Assembly: GCA_014860575.1 (NCBI GenBank)
Contig: JACZJK010000020.1
Coordinates: 124,001 to 188,000 of the forward strand
Direction of reading: 5' to 3'
DNA from: Bacteroidales bacterium
GTDB lineage: Bacteria; Bacteroidota; Bacteroidia; Bacteroidales; JAAYJT01
Length of the DNA: 64,000 bases
Of the stretch, positions 26,000 to 33,743 are shown piece after piece. Each line of letters opens with the position of its first letter. Positions within the stretch are counted from its first letter, which is position 1. The notes beneath the pieces are model-generated. The model ran no database searches. It saw nothing but the letters and a program-made list of their open reading frames with translations, and had not been told where the DNA came from. Made by a program: the position numbers and the translations under genes.

Positions 26000-28645
26000 T
26001 TAACTAATCCCCAGCCTGTACGAAACCTTGATCAGGAAAACATTGTGCGGGTGTATCTGGTAAAGATCGCGGGTGTCGTCCATAAAGGAAAAGCCACCGT
26101 CAATAAAATAATCGTTACGACCTTGCGACCACACCAGGAATAGCGTTGAACCGGGCAAATATTCCCATCGCAGCACCAGGTTCGACTGGAAGAAAAGCGC
26201 CTTATAATCGGGGTTATCGAGAGTGTAATCGGTGATACCATCAAGGTTCTGATCTATGCGGTAAATTTCATCATCTGCTAAGTATTCAATCTGTTGCGCG
26301 GTAAGAATATTGTACCTGTTAGTATAAACATCAGCACGTGAATCGGTGATGTATTTGAAATCAGTGTATTTTCCCGTGCTGATAAATGGCCGGCCCCAGT
26401 ATTGTATAGTGAGGTCGGGTGTTAAATTCAAATTGGCGCGTAGGGCAAGGCTGAAGGTTTTCTGATCCAGAGAAGCATTTATATACTGCATGCCTGCATC
26501 CGTTTCAATGTTATCCACAAACTGCAGATTGTTGTGGGTTGCATTATACGATGGGCTAAGTGTAAAGCTGATTGCAGGAGCTGGCCTGTAAGTAAGCCCT
26601 GCCCAGAAATTTTGTGTTTCAGCATGCGAATCAAAATGTTTTGAAACAAACCATCCCAGGCTGATTCGGAAGGAACGACGGCTGTCGCTGTTGATATTGC
26701 TCCAGTTGCTGATCATGCCGGGGACTATAAGCATAGGGCCACCACGCAAGGCCGATTTGGCCAGTGAATTTCCCTGTGCATTTACTCCGCTGCTAACTGA
26801 CCAGTAGTTTTTGAACTGCATGTATCCGTTGATGTTTCCCCCCTTGAAAATATTGGTTCCTGAAAAGTTCCAGCCTGTCCATTGGTTGATGTTGAGACTC
26901 CAGCGCTGGTATAATCCGTTGGGTTCATTTACATTATATCCGACCCAAAAGACCTGGAAAACTTCATCGCTGCTGCGTATGTATCCGATGTCATTTAGTT
27001 CAAGCCCCGGCGATTTCCACATCACAAAACCCCCGAATCTGAGTTTTGCATTTCCTCCTTTCCAGAATTCAATGGCGCCGCCATGTCCGCTCAGGCTTGT
27101 ACGGGTTGAGTCGAGGCTGAAGTGTTCTGCATCAGGCCGGTGGAAATACCGTGCTGATGAACGCTGGGTCCGGATCAGGGCGGTACTGTCGCCACGCACA
27201 TGGCTGCCAATCAGTTTTAAACGAAATGTATAGGTTTTGTCTTTCCAGTTGTGTTCCATATCCAGGCCGCCGGTATAGGCAGCGCGGTGCAGGAAAAGCA
27301 GATCAGGATTGTTGAGTTCGCGGTTCACAGCAGTAAACATACCACCAACCACGGTGTTTCCGCGGTCGTAGTCTTTAGCTACCCGTGCTGTGAAATAATT
27401 GGTAGGAGGTTCTACTTCGTACTTGCGGTGTGTGCCTTCACTGTCAACTACCGCATGTTCACTGGCGGTGAAACTCTCCATGATGCCAATTGAAAGGCCG
27501 TTACGTGTTTTTCCGGTGAGTTTGGCAGCACCAAGTATGGCTGTATTCGAGGGGAGCTTGATGAATTCGTTATCGTTGACATCGGGACAAAATTGCGGAT
27601 GCCGGCCAATACGCCGGGAATAAAACATGTTTTCGTTGGCTTCGGTGTCGTTGCCGGGCTGAAGCTTGTAATTCATGATGTTACGGCCTTCGATAAAGAA
27701 TGGCCTTTTTTCATCGTAAAAGGTTTCAACGGCTGTGAGGTTCACAACTGATGGGTCGGCTTCCACCTGTCCGAAATCAGGGTTTACAGAAAGATCGAGG
27801 GTAAGATCATTGGTGAGACCTATTTTAACGTCCAGTCCAGCACTCAGGCTTTCGCGGTGACCGGTTCTGAAAGGATTGCCTTCTTCTTTTTCGAACCTTT
27901 CCAACTGACCCACGAAATAAGGTGTAAGAGCAACTTCCTTTTTGGGTTTGATACCGCCAATGCCGTGCATTTCGCCGATAAACCGAACCCATCCGGTTGC
28001 GTTACGCAACATCGGTTGCCAGAATGATAATTCCTGTTTGCGAAAGATATGGCGGCCAACCTGCAATCCCCAGATATGGTTTTCCTGATTGCCGAAACGG
28101 AGCTGGTTCAGTGGGATTTGCATTTCTGCAACCCATCCGGAATCCGTCAATGATGTTTTAGCATACCAAACAGGATCCCATGTATAATCCTGAGATTCGC
28201 CATCGTTCAGGTAAATACAGTCGGCTTTCACTCCAGCGGCTGTAACAAAAAAAGTGAATCCGGTACGCTGGTCAAAATAACTGTCAAATTGAATGGCTAG
28301 GTAATCGCCCTGGGTATCATCGCGGCGTGAGAGGCGGCGCACAATGCTGTCGGCTGCGGGATCGTAAGCCCGGAAGGCAACATACAGGTTGTTGTCATCG
28401 TAAAGAATTTTAAATTTGGTATCGAAAGCAGGGGCAGCATTTTCAAAAGGTTCGTACTGAACAAAATCACCTTCCCATCTTCCCTCTTCCCATACGAGAT
28501 CATCCAGGTTTCCGTCAATAACAGGCGCGGTTCCTTCAAGACGTTGAGTAGTATAATTTTTCTTTTCAGTTCCGTTTTGCGCCTGAAGCTGCATTTGCAG
28601 CATTCCAAACAACAAACACATTAGAACACAAATACCTGATCTCAT
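26000..28645 (-). CDS. CBM9-like/DUF5916 outer-membrane protein
   Basis: The 881-residue protein has a signal peptide (CVLMCLLFGMLQMQLQAQ). Next is a carbohydrate-binding family 9-like domain (about 35-230, with PVIDGNLDDLVWEEGRW and FKILYDDNNLYVAFRAYDP). A long DUF5916 domain follows (ALTPYFVGQLERFEKEE, FFIEGRNIMNY, YSRRIGRHPQF), ending in barrel-like strands with the C-terminus VSYRLGIS. This is a widespread Bacteroidota family predicted to sit in the outer membrane; some act on or bind surface glycans but no reaction is known. No neighbour suggests a substrate. Confidence 0.88.
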   Translation of the reverse strand: MRSGICVLMCLLFGMLQMQLQAQNGTEKKNYTTQRLEGTAPVIDGNLDDLVWEEGRWEGDFVQYEPFENAAPAFDTKFKILYDDNNLYVAFRAYDPAADSIVRRLSRRDDTQGDYLAIQFDSYFDQRTGFTFFVTAAGVKADCIYLNDGESQDYTWDPVWYAKTSLTDSGWVAEMQIPLNQLRFGNQENHIWGLQVGRHIFRKQELSFWQPMLRNATGWVRFIGEMHGIGGIKPKKEVALTPYFVGQLERFEKEEGNPFRTGHRESLSAGLDVKIGLTNDLTLDLSVNPDFGQVEADPSVVNLTAVETFYDEKRPFFIEGRNIMNYKLQPGNDTEANENMFYSRRIGRHPQFCPDVNDNEFIKLPSNTAILGAAKLTGKTRNGLSIGIMESFTASEHAVVDSEGTHRKYEVEPPTNYFTARVAKDYDRGNTVVGGMFTAVNRELNNPDLLFLHRAAYTGGLDMEHNWKDKTYTFRLKLIGSHVRGDSTALIRTQRSSARYFHRPDAEHFSLDSTRTSLSGHGGAIEFWKGGNAKLRFGGFVMWKSPGLELNDIGYIRSSDEVFQVFWVGYNVNEPNGLYQRWSLNINQWTGWNFSGTNIFKGGNINGYMQFKNYWSVSSGVNAQGNSLAKSALRGGPMLIVPGMISNWSNINSDSRRSFRISLGWFVSKHFDSHAETQNFWAGLTYRPAPAISFTLSPSYNATHNNLQFVDNIETDAGMQYINASLDQKTFSLALRANLNLTPDLTIQYWGRPFISTGKYTDFKYITDSRADVYTNRYNILTAQQIEYLADDEIYRIDQNLDGITDYTLDNPDYKALFFQSNLVLRWEYLPGSTLFLVWSQGRNDYFIDGGFSFMDDTRDLYQIHPHNVFLIKVSYRLGIS

Positions 28646-28707
28646 TTGATTAAAAAATTAATGGATTTTGAATGCGTATATGACGTGGTAAAAATGGATA
28701 TGTTACA

Positions 28708-28737
28708 GTTAGAGACGCAATGCATTGCGTCTCTAAC
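28708..28737. repeat. Perfect 30-base palindrome
   Basis: GTTAGAGACGCAATG is followed at once by its exact reverse complement, CATTGCGTCTCTAAC. It lies between the convergently arranged ends of other features, 28 bases past the stop of the MacB-like permease gene and before the DUF5916 gene. A related palindrome is at 31286-31311 on the other side of the permease gene. Confidence 0.8.
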
Positions 28738-28764
28738 AGGGCGTAAATGCCACATGGCAATTTA

Positions 28765-31131
28765 TTATTCATATTTCAAGGCCTTCACCGGATTGGCAAC
28801 AGCGGCCCTGATGGCCTGAAACGATATGGTTGCTATGGCTATTATCAGGGTGAGGATAGCGGCTATAGCAAACATCCACCATTGCATGTTTATGTGATAG
28901 GCGAAATTTTCGAGCCAGCGGTTCATAAAATACCAGGTAACAGGCCATGCAATAAGGTTGGCAATTAACACCCATCTTAAAAAATCACGGGTCAGTAAAA
29001 GTACAATGCCTTTTACCGACGAACCGAACACTTTACGAATGCCCACTTCTTTGGTTCTTTGCTGTGTTGTAAACAAAGCCAGCCCCGACAAACCAAGGCA
29101 GGCAACAAAGATTGCAAGGCCGGAGAAAAACAAAAACAGCTTGAATAAACGCTGTTCTTTAGCATATAGCCGGCCAATAGAATCATCAAGAAAACTGTAA
29201 GAAAACGGAAAGCCCGGTGCAAAGGATTCATAAACCTTTTCAATGCGATTAAGTGTTTGTGTGAGGTTGTGTCCACTTAACTTTACATTGATATAATTGC
29301 TCCAACCGGGCATATAAGCCAACACCAGCGGGCCAATACCATGATGCACCGGCAGGTAGGAGAAATCTTTTACTACCCCAATTACAGTGCCGTTCCAGAA
29401 CCTTACCCCAATTGGATTTTCCAGATTAAAACGTTTTACAGCTGTTTCGTTCAGAATATAAGTATTGTCGCGGTCGGTTGGCATTTTTTCATCAAAAGCC
29501 CTGCCTTCAACAATCTCAAAACCATAAACATTCAGGCATTCGGGATCGAGCGTGAGTGCATTCACCCGGCGTTCAACTGTATCAACTATTCTTCCCCATC
29601 CCATGCCAATACGGCCGGGTACACTGCTGGAGATTCCGACATATTCAACTCCCGGAATTTGCTTCAGTTCACTTTTAAACGATTCAAAATCGCGGGGGAT
29701 ATGTCCTGAGCTTGAGAAATAAATAATGTTGTTGCGGTCGAACCCAAGGTCTTTGTTACGGGCATACTCCATCTGACTGTAAATAACAATGGTTGAAAGG
29801 ATAATCGCTGTGGAAACTGCAAACTGAAAAACAATCAGGATTTTCCTGAGCGTGCTGCCGCGCTTTCCTTTAGTGGCTTCACCTTTCATTACCACAATGG
29901 GTTCAAACCGTGCAAGATAAAAGGAAGGATACAATCCGGCAAGCAATCCGGTTGCAATGGCAAATCCAATGATGATAGCAATAACCACCGGACTCGTATA
30001 AAAATTAAATTCTATTCCCGATTGGGTAAGCTTGTTGAATTCAGGAACCATAATCTCAAACAATACCAGGGCTAGTATAAGCGCCACAAGGCTGAGCAGT
30101 ACCGATTCGGTCAGGTATTGCCTGACAAGCATATTACGCGTGCTTCCCATTACTTTTTTAAGACCCACTTCGCGTGCACGCCTGAAAGCCATGGCTGTGC
30201 TCAGGTTAATGAAATTGATAACGGCTATGAACAAAATAAACACTGCAATGGAAATATAAATCAGTATAAAAGACAGGTTGCCTTTATCCAACCCATCATA
30301 AGGAATGTGCCGGTTAAAATAAATGTCAGATATCGGGCGTAAAAGAAAACCAAGTTCCACATCAGTAAAACCAAGCCTCTCACTTGCCATCCTGTCCATC
30401 CCGGCTTCAAATTTATTGCTGACAGCACTTATGTCGTGATCTTTATGAAGAAGTGCCCAGGTATAGTAATTCCAGTTATTCCAGTCGTTCAGCATGGCCG
30501 AATCGCGCATAATTTGTGGTAATGCGTGGAAAGGGATCACCGCTGTAGGTTTTATAATGCTGTTGTCAGCTGGATCGACCATGACAGCGGTAACTTCAAC
30601 TGTGAAATCGTTGTTTATCACCAGGGTTTTACCAATAGGATGCTCATCTTCAAAAAACTTTTTTGCTTCGCTCTCCGTTAGAACAATACTCATCGGATTT
30701 ACAAGCGCAGTAGCCGCGTTGCCATGGATCAGTCCAAAGCTGAAGATATCGAAAAAGCTACTGTCAGCGTAATACAGGCTTTTTATCCATAATTGCTTTT
30801 CATCAATTTTCGCCAGTGTATTGCCGCCGCCTACATCTACACGGCAGATTTCAAGAGCTTCGGGTAATACTTCCCGGGCAAAGCTTGCTACCATGCTTGC
30901 CGTAATGGCGTACTGTGCAGTTTCAATGCGGTAAATCTCATTATAATTCTTGTGAAATTTATCAGTTTGAAATTCCATGTATACATAAACTGCAATAAGC
31001 AGAAACAACGCCATGCCCATGCCCAGTCCTATTATATTTACCAGGGTATAACCTTTCTGCCTCATCAGGCTGCGGATGGAGAATTTAATATTGTTAGTCC
31101 GGAAGGCCATAAGGATATAATTTGTGAACAT
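28765..31131 (-). CDS. MacB-like ABC permease (large, two FtsX domains), orphan
   Basis: The 788-residue protein starts MFTNYILMAFRTNNIKFSIR and has the double-permease layout common in Bacteroidota. It has an N-terminal transmembrane segment, a MacB_PCD-like periplasmic domain, three transmembrane helices (about 280-420), a second periplasmic domain with PGVEYVGISSSVPGR and FNLENPIGVRFWNG, and a final set of helices. RTKEVGIRKVFGSSVKG is the cytoplasmic FtsX-loop signature, and it ends NPVKALKYE. No ATPase gene is adjacent, so it must use one encoded elsewhere. Such permeases often act in antimicrobial peptide resistance or envelope stress; the specific role here is unknown. Confidence 0.9.
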   Translation of the reverse strand: MFTNYILMAFRTNNIKFSIRSLMRQKGYTLVNIIGLGMGMALFLLIAVYVYMEFQTDKFHKNYNEIYRIETAQYAITASMVASFAREVLPEALEICRVDVGGGNTLAKIDEKQLWIKSLYYADSSFFDIFSFGLIHGNAATALVNPMSIVLTESEAKKFFEDEHPIGKTLVINNDFTVEVTAVMVDPADNSIIKPTAVIPFHALPQIMRDSAMLNDWNNWNYYTWALLHKDHDISAVSNKFEAGMDRMASERLGFTDVELGFLLRPISDIYFNRHIPYDGLDKGNLSFILIYISIAVFILFIAVINFINLSTAMAFRRAREVGLKKVMGSTRNMLVRQYLTESVLLSLVALILALVLFEIMVPEFNKLTQSGIEFNFYTSPVVIAIIIGFAIATGLLAGLYPSFYLARFEPIVVMKGEATKGKRGSTLRKILIVFQFAVSTAIILSTIVIYSQMEYARNKDLGFDRNNIIYFSSSGHIPRDFESFKSELKQIPGVEYVGISSSVPGRIGMGWGRIVDTVERRVNALTLDPECLNVYGFEIVEGRAFDEKMPTDRDNTYILNETAVKRFNLENPIGVRFWNGTVIGVVKDFSYLPVHHGIGPLVLAYMPGWSNYINVKLSGHNLTQTLNRIEKVYESFAPGFPFSYSFLDDSIGRLYAKEQRLFKLFLFFSGLAIFVACLGLSGLALFTTQQRTKEVGIRKVFGSSVKGIVLLLTRDFLRWVLIANLIAWPVTWYFMNRWLENFAYHINMQWWMFAIAAILTLIIAIATISFQAIRAAVANPVKALKYE

Positions 31132-31285
31132 AATGATGGATTTTGTAATGCCGGTAATCCAATATTATACCACGCTTTATTAAACTTTGGTTAATAGATA
31201 ATTACATATATTTTGGGTAAAGGGAAATCCATCAAAGTGTTCGTATGGGAGCAGGAGATTGTACGGAAATGTACACAGGGTTCAG

Positions 31286-31311
31286 CAGAGACGCCATGCA
31301 TGGCGCTTCTG
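31286..31311. repeat. 26-base imperfect palindrome related to that at 28708-28737
   Basis: CAGAGACGCCATG and CATGGCGCTTCTG pair except at one position from each arm, with the same AGAGACGC core as the perfect palindrome at 28708-28737. The two flank the MacB-like permease gene. Confidence 0.6.
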
Positions 31312-31383
31312 CATGGCGTTTTTACAATCAACGAATGATGAACAATTCATTGTCATCTACGGTTATAAGAAGTAAAAACGATT

Positions 31384-31947
31384 ATGGCACGCACACCCAC
31401 AAACATGATACCCCTGGGCTTTACCGCCCCTGATTTTACACTTCCTGATGTTGTATCGGGAAAAGAACTTTCGTTGAGCGGACTCAAATCTGACAAGGCT
31501 ACAGTAGTGGCCTTCATCTGCAACCACTGTCCTTTTGTGAAACACATTATCAAGGAAATGGTGCAGGTGGGCAAAGACTATATTCCCAAAGGCGTTTCGT
31601 TTGTGATGATCAATTCAAATGATGTGGAGAATTACACCGAGGATTCGCCCGAGAAAATGATAGTTTTTGCAACTCAAAATGATTTCCCCTTTCCTTATCT
31701 TTTCGATGAAACCCAGGAAGTAGCCAAAGCTTACGATGCTGCCTGCACCCCCGATTTCAATGTTTTGGATGGCGAAGGCAAAGTGGTTTACCGCGGACAA
31801 TTTGATGCTTCTCGGCCTGAAAATGGAATGCCAGTAACGGGAACTGACTTGCGCAACACACTTGATCTTCTCTTAAAAGGTGAAAAGGTTCCTGAAGAAC
31901 AACTTCCGAGTATTGGCTGTAATATAAAATGGAAGGTGCAATTGTAA
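31384..31947 (+). CDS. Peroxiredoxin-like/thioredoxin-family protein
   Basis: The 187-residue protein has the AhpC/TSA-redoxin fold: a start APDFTLPDVVSGKELSLSGL, the active-site motif VAFICNHCPFVKHI (Cys46, Cys49), and a conserved C-terminal Cys in LPSIGCNIKWK. No signal peptide is seen, so it is cytoplasmic. The family is widespread and often annotated only as thioredoxin family or AhpC/TSA-like; it may reduce peroxides or disulfides. The intergenic region before it (31132-31383) holds only the palindrome. Confidence 0.88.
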   Translation: MARTPTNMIPLGFTAPDFTLPDVVSGKELSLSGLKSDKATVVAFICNHCPFVKHIIKEMVQVGKDYIPKGVSFVMINSNDVENYTEDSPEKMIVFATQNDFPFPYLFDETQEVAKAYDAACTPDFNVLDGEGKVVYRGQFDASRPENGMPVTGTDLRNTLDLLLKGEKVPEEQLPSIGCNIKWKVQL

Positions 31948-32128
31948 GCGCCGTTGCTGATTTCAATGTTGAGTCCCCTCGAAATGGTGTTTTTTGCCAC
32001 GAACCTGTCCGCCGGGGTGGATGCACGAATAATGAATTCTAAAATACAGACAATCACTGATATCAAACGGACTTATTTTAGATAATCTCACGAATAATGT
32101 CTTTTCAGAACAGACTCATACCTAATGA

Positions 32129-32746
32129 TTATACCTGCCGCTGAATATCGGCAACATCCACCAGTTTATTCAGGATCGCGTAAACCGTAAGACCCGAAAC
32201 CGTTTTGATACCAAGTTTGCGGGTGATGTTTTTCCGGTGGGTCATTACTGTATGCGTACTTATAAATAGCTTTTCAGCTACTTCTTTGTTGGTCTGACCC
32301 AGGGCCAGCAACTGCAAAACCTTCTTTTCCTGTTTGCTGAGATCCCTTGAACTGCAGTTGTCATCTTCATCATGGCTCAGTTGGTTGACCCAGGTTTCAA
32401 TTTTCTGGTGAATCGAATCAAATTCCTCAAGGTAAGAGATCACATCATAAAACTTCGCATTGGCCAGGCCATACTCTTGATCAGGAGACAGGGCAATAAA
32501 CCGCGTTGTGGACGTTCCCGGAAATTCATTTATTAAATTGAAATCATTGGTTAACCTAAGTAAGGCGGTATCCAATATGGCATAATCGGGTCTGTAATGC
32601 TGCACCTGGTCAGTGAGCATAAAATTATTAGTAATTTGTTTCACCACTTCTGCATGAGGTCTTTGCTGGATCAGACCATCGAGCGCCGAGCGCATCAGGA
32701 ATGAAGGGCTTGCTATGACGAAACTTACTTTTCGCATAGCGCTCAT
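32129..32746 (-). CDS. LuxR-type regulator with a degenerate receiver
   Basis: The 205-residue protein has a C-terminal LuxR helix-turn-helix (about 137-184: LSKQEKKVLQLLALGQTNKE and STHTVMTHRKNITRKLGIKT). The N-terminal part looks like a receiver domain (PDYAILDTALL holds a possible phospho-acceptor Asp), but the usual acidic pair is replaced by VIASPS, so phosphorylation is doubtful. Its ATG overlaps the stop of the hemerythrin gene in ATGA (32743-32746), so the two are translated together. A role as output partner of the hemerythrin protein is inferred from this coupling. Confidence 0.85.
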   Translation of the reverse strand: MSAMRKVSFVIASPSFLMRSALDGLIQQRPHAEVVKQITNNFMLTDQVQHYRPDYAILDTALLRLTNDFNLINEFPGTSTTRFIALSPDQEYGLANAKFYDVISYLEEFDSIHQKIETWVNQLSHDEDDNCSSRDLSKQEKKVLQLLALGQTNKEVAEKLFISTHTVMTHRKNITRKLGIKTVSGLTVYAILNKLVDVADIQRQV

Positions 32747-33516
32747 TCATTTTGAAGATTTGATGATCCTGATCTGCTTTTACTCGCAGTGAGTTTCTTT
32801 TCCATCATCTTCACCTTTGGAACCAGCACTTTATCTTCAATTCTTGCATGATCGCGTAGATCGCTTTCAAGTTGAAATAGGGCATCAAGTATCTTGTTGC
32901 AGAGATTGCTGTTCAAAGGCGAATCAATGTACTTAATGATGATGTTTTTGAGATCAAGCAACTGGTCTTCGAGATTGCTGTGTTCTTCAATAAATTCATA
33001 CATGCTGTATTCTTCATTAAGCTTTTCAGTTCCTGATTCCTGCACTATTCCATCAAGCTGGCGTTGTAGCGACAATACATAAGGGAAAGTGCCTTGCTCT
33101 TCAAGTTTGAGGTGATCTTTCAGCTCGGCAACATAATTGCTGAAAAAGCTGCTCAGCAGTTCGGAAGTATTCCTATGCTCCGGACCTGTATTCTCAACCA
33201 GCCTGTCAATAAGCAATTGCAATTCCGGAACCTTCACTTCAAGATAATAATGATGGGTTGCACTTAAATAATTAATGATCATACCTGCATCAAATTGCTG
33301 AAGATGGCTTGCCGGGAAATATTTCTCGTCATGAAATGCATTCACTATTTCCAGAAAAAACCTGGTATCAACATTAAAGGATCGGCATACTTCATCAATG
33401 CTTTGGTCGCCGAAGCCCAGCCTGATGCCGAAGCGGTTAATTACTGGCAGAAGCCGGGGATCAAGATGGATCAACCCGGCCATTTTCATATCGCCGTTGA
33501 TGGTGCGTTGTGTCAT
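32743..33516 (-). CDS. RIC/ScdA-like hemerythrin-domain protein
   Basis: The product is about 257 residues from the ATG at 33516; a longer frame to 33612 is rejected because a -7 box lies inside it. Residues about 15-55 (DPRLLPVINRFGIRLGFGDQ, then SIDEVCRSFNVDTRFFLE) align with ScdA_N, but the usual Cys-Cys is replaced by a GFGD stretch. The rest is a hemerythrin four-helix bundle with candidate iron ligands: ATHHYYLEVKVPEL, HRNTSELL, HLKLEEQGTFP, EEHSNLEDQLL and HARIEDKVLVP. RIC-type proteins repair iron-sulfur clusters after NO or oxidative damage. The LuxR neighbour suggests a sensing role instead. Confidence 0.83.
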   Translation of the reverse strand: MTQRTINGDMKMAGLIHLDPRLLPVINRFGIRLGFGDQSIDEVCRSFNVDTRFFLEIVNAFHDEKYFPASHLQQFDAGMIINYLSATHHYYLEVKVPELQLLIDRLVENTGPEHRNTSELLSSFFSNYVAELKDHLKLEEQGTFPYVLSLQRQLDGIVQESGTEKLNEEYSMYEFIEEHSNLEDQLLDLKNIIIKYIDSPLNSNLCNKILDALFQLESDLRDHARIEDKVLVPKVKMMEKKLTASKSRSGSSNLQNE

Positions 33517-33539
33517 TGTTAGTTGTTTATATCCGGGTT

Positions 33540-33547
33540 CAAAAGTA
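33540..33547 (-). promoter_or_regulatory. Bacteroidota -7 box (TACTTTTG) for the hemerythrin/LuxR operon
   Basis: The minus-strand octamer TACTTTTG lies 24 bases before the ATG at 33516 and within the longer open frame. No clean -33 element is visible. It points away from the TonB-dependent receptor promoter at 33690-33720. Confidence 0.5.
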
Positions 33548-33689
33548 ACAATTATGTCAGACCACTGTTCATTGATTTTCTGAAGCCGGATTCCGATATT
33601 GAAGACAACCAATTGTGATTCTATGATTTAGCAACTCCAGCGGCATATTCCTTGTGGTAATCCGGTAAAAAAATACCTAAAATGAGGGA

Positions 33690-33720
33690 TTGTACTGATA
33701 TTTGAGTGGGATTAGTTTTG
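33690..33720 (+). promoter_or_regulatory. Promoter of the TonB-dependent receptor gene
   Basis: TTG at 33690-33692, a 20-base spacer and TAGTTTTG at 33713-33720 match the Bacteroidota consensus. The ATG at 33744 follows after 23 bases. Confidence 0.65.
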
Positions 33721-33743
33721 TGCCCTAAATAAAAAACCAATCA

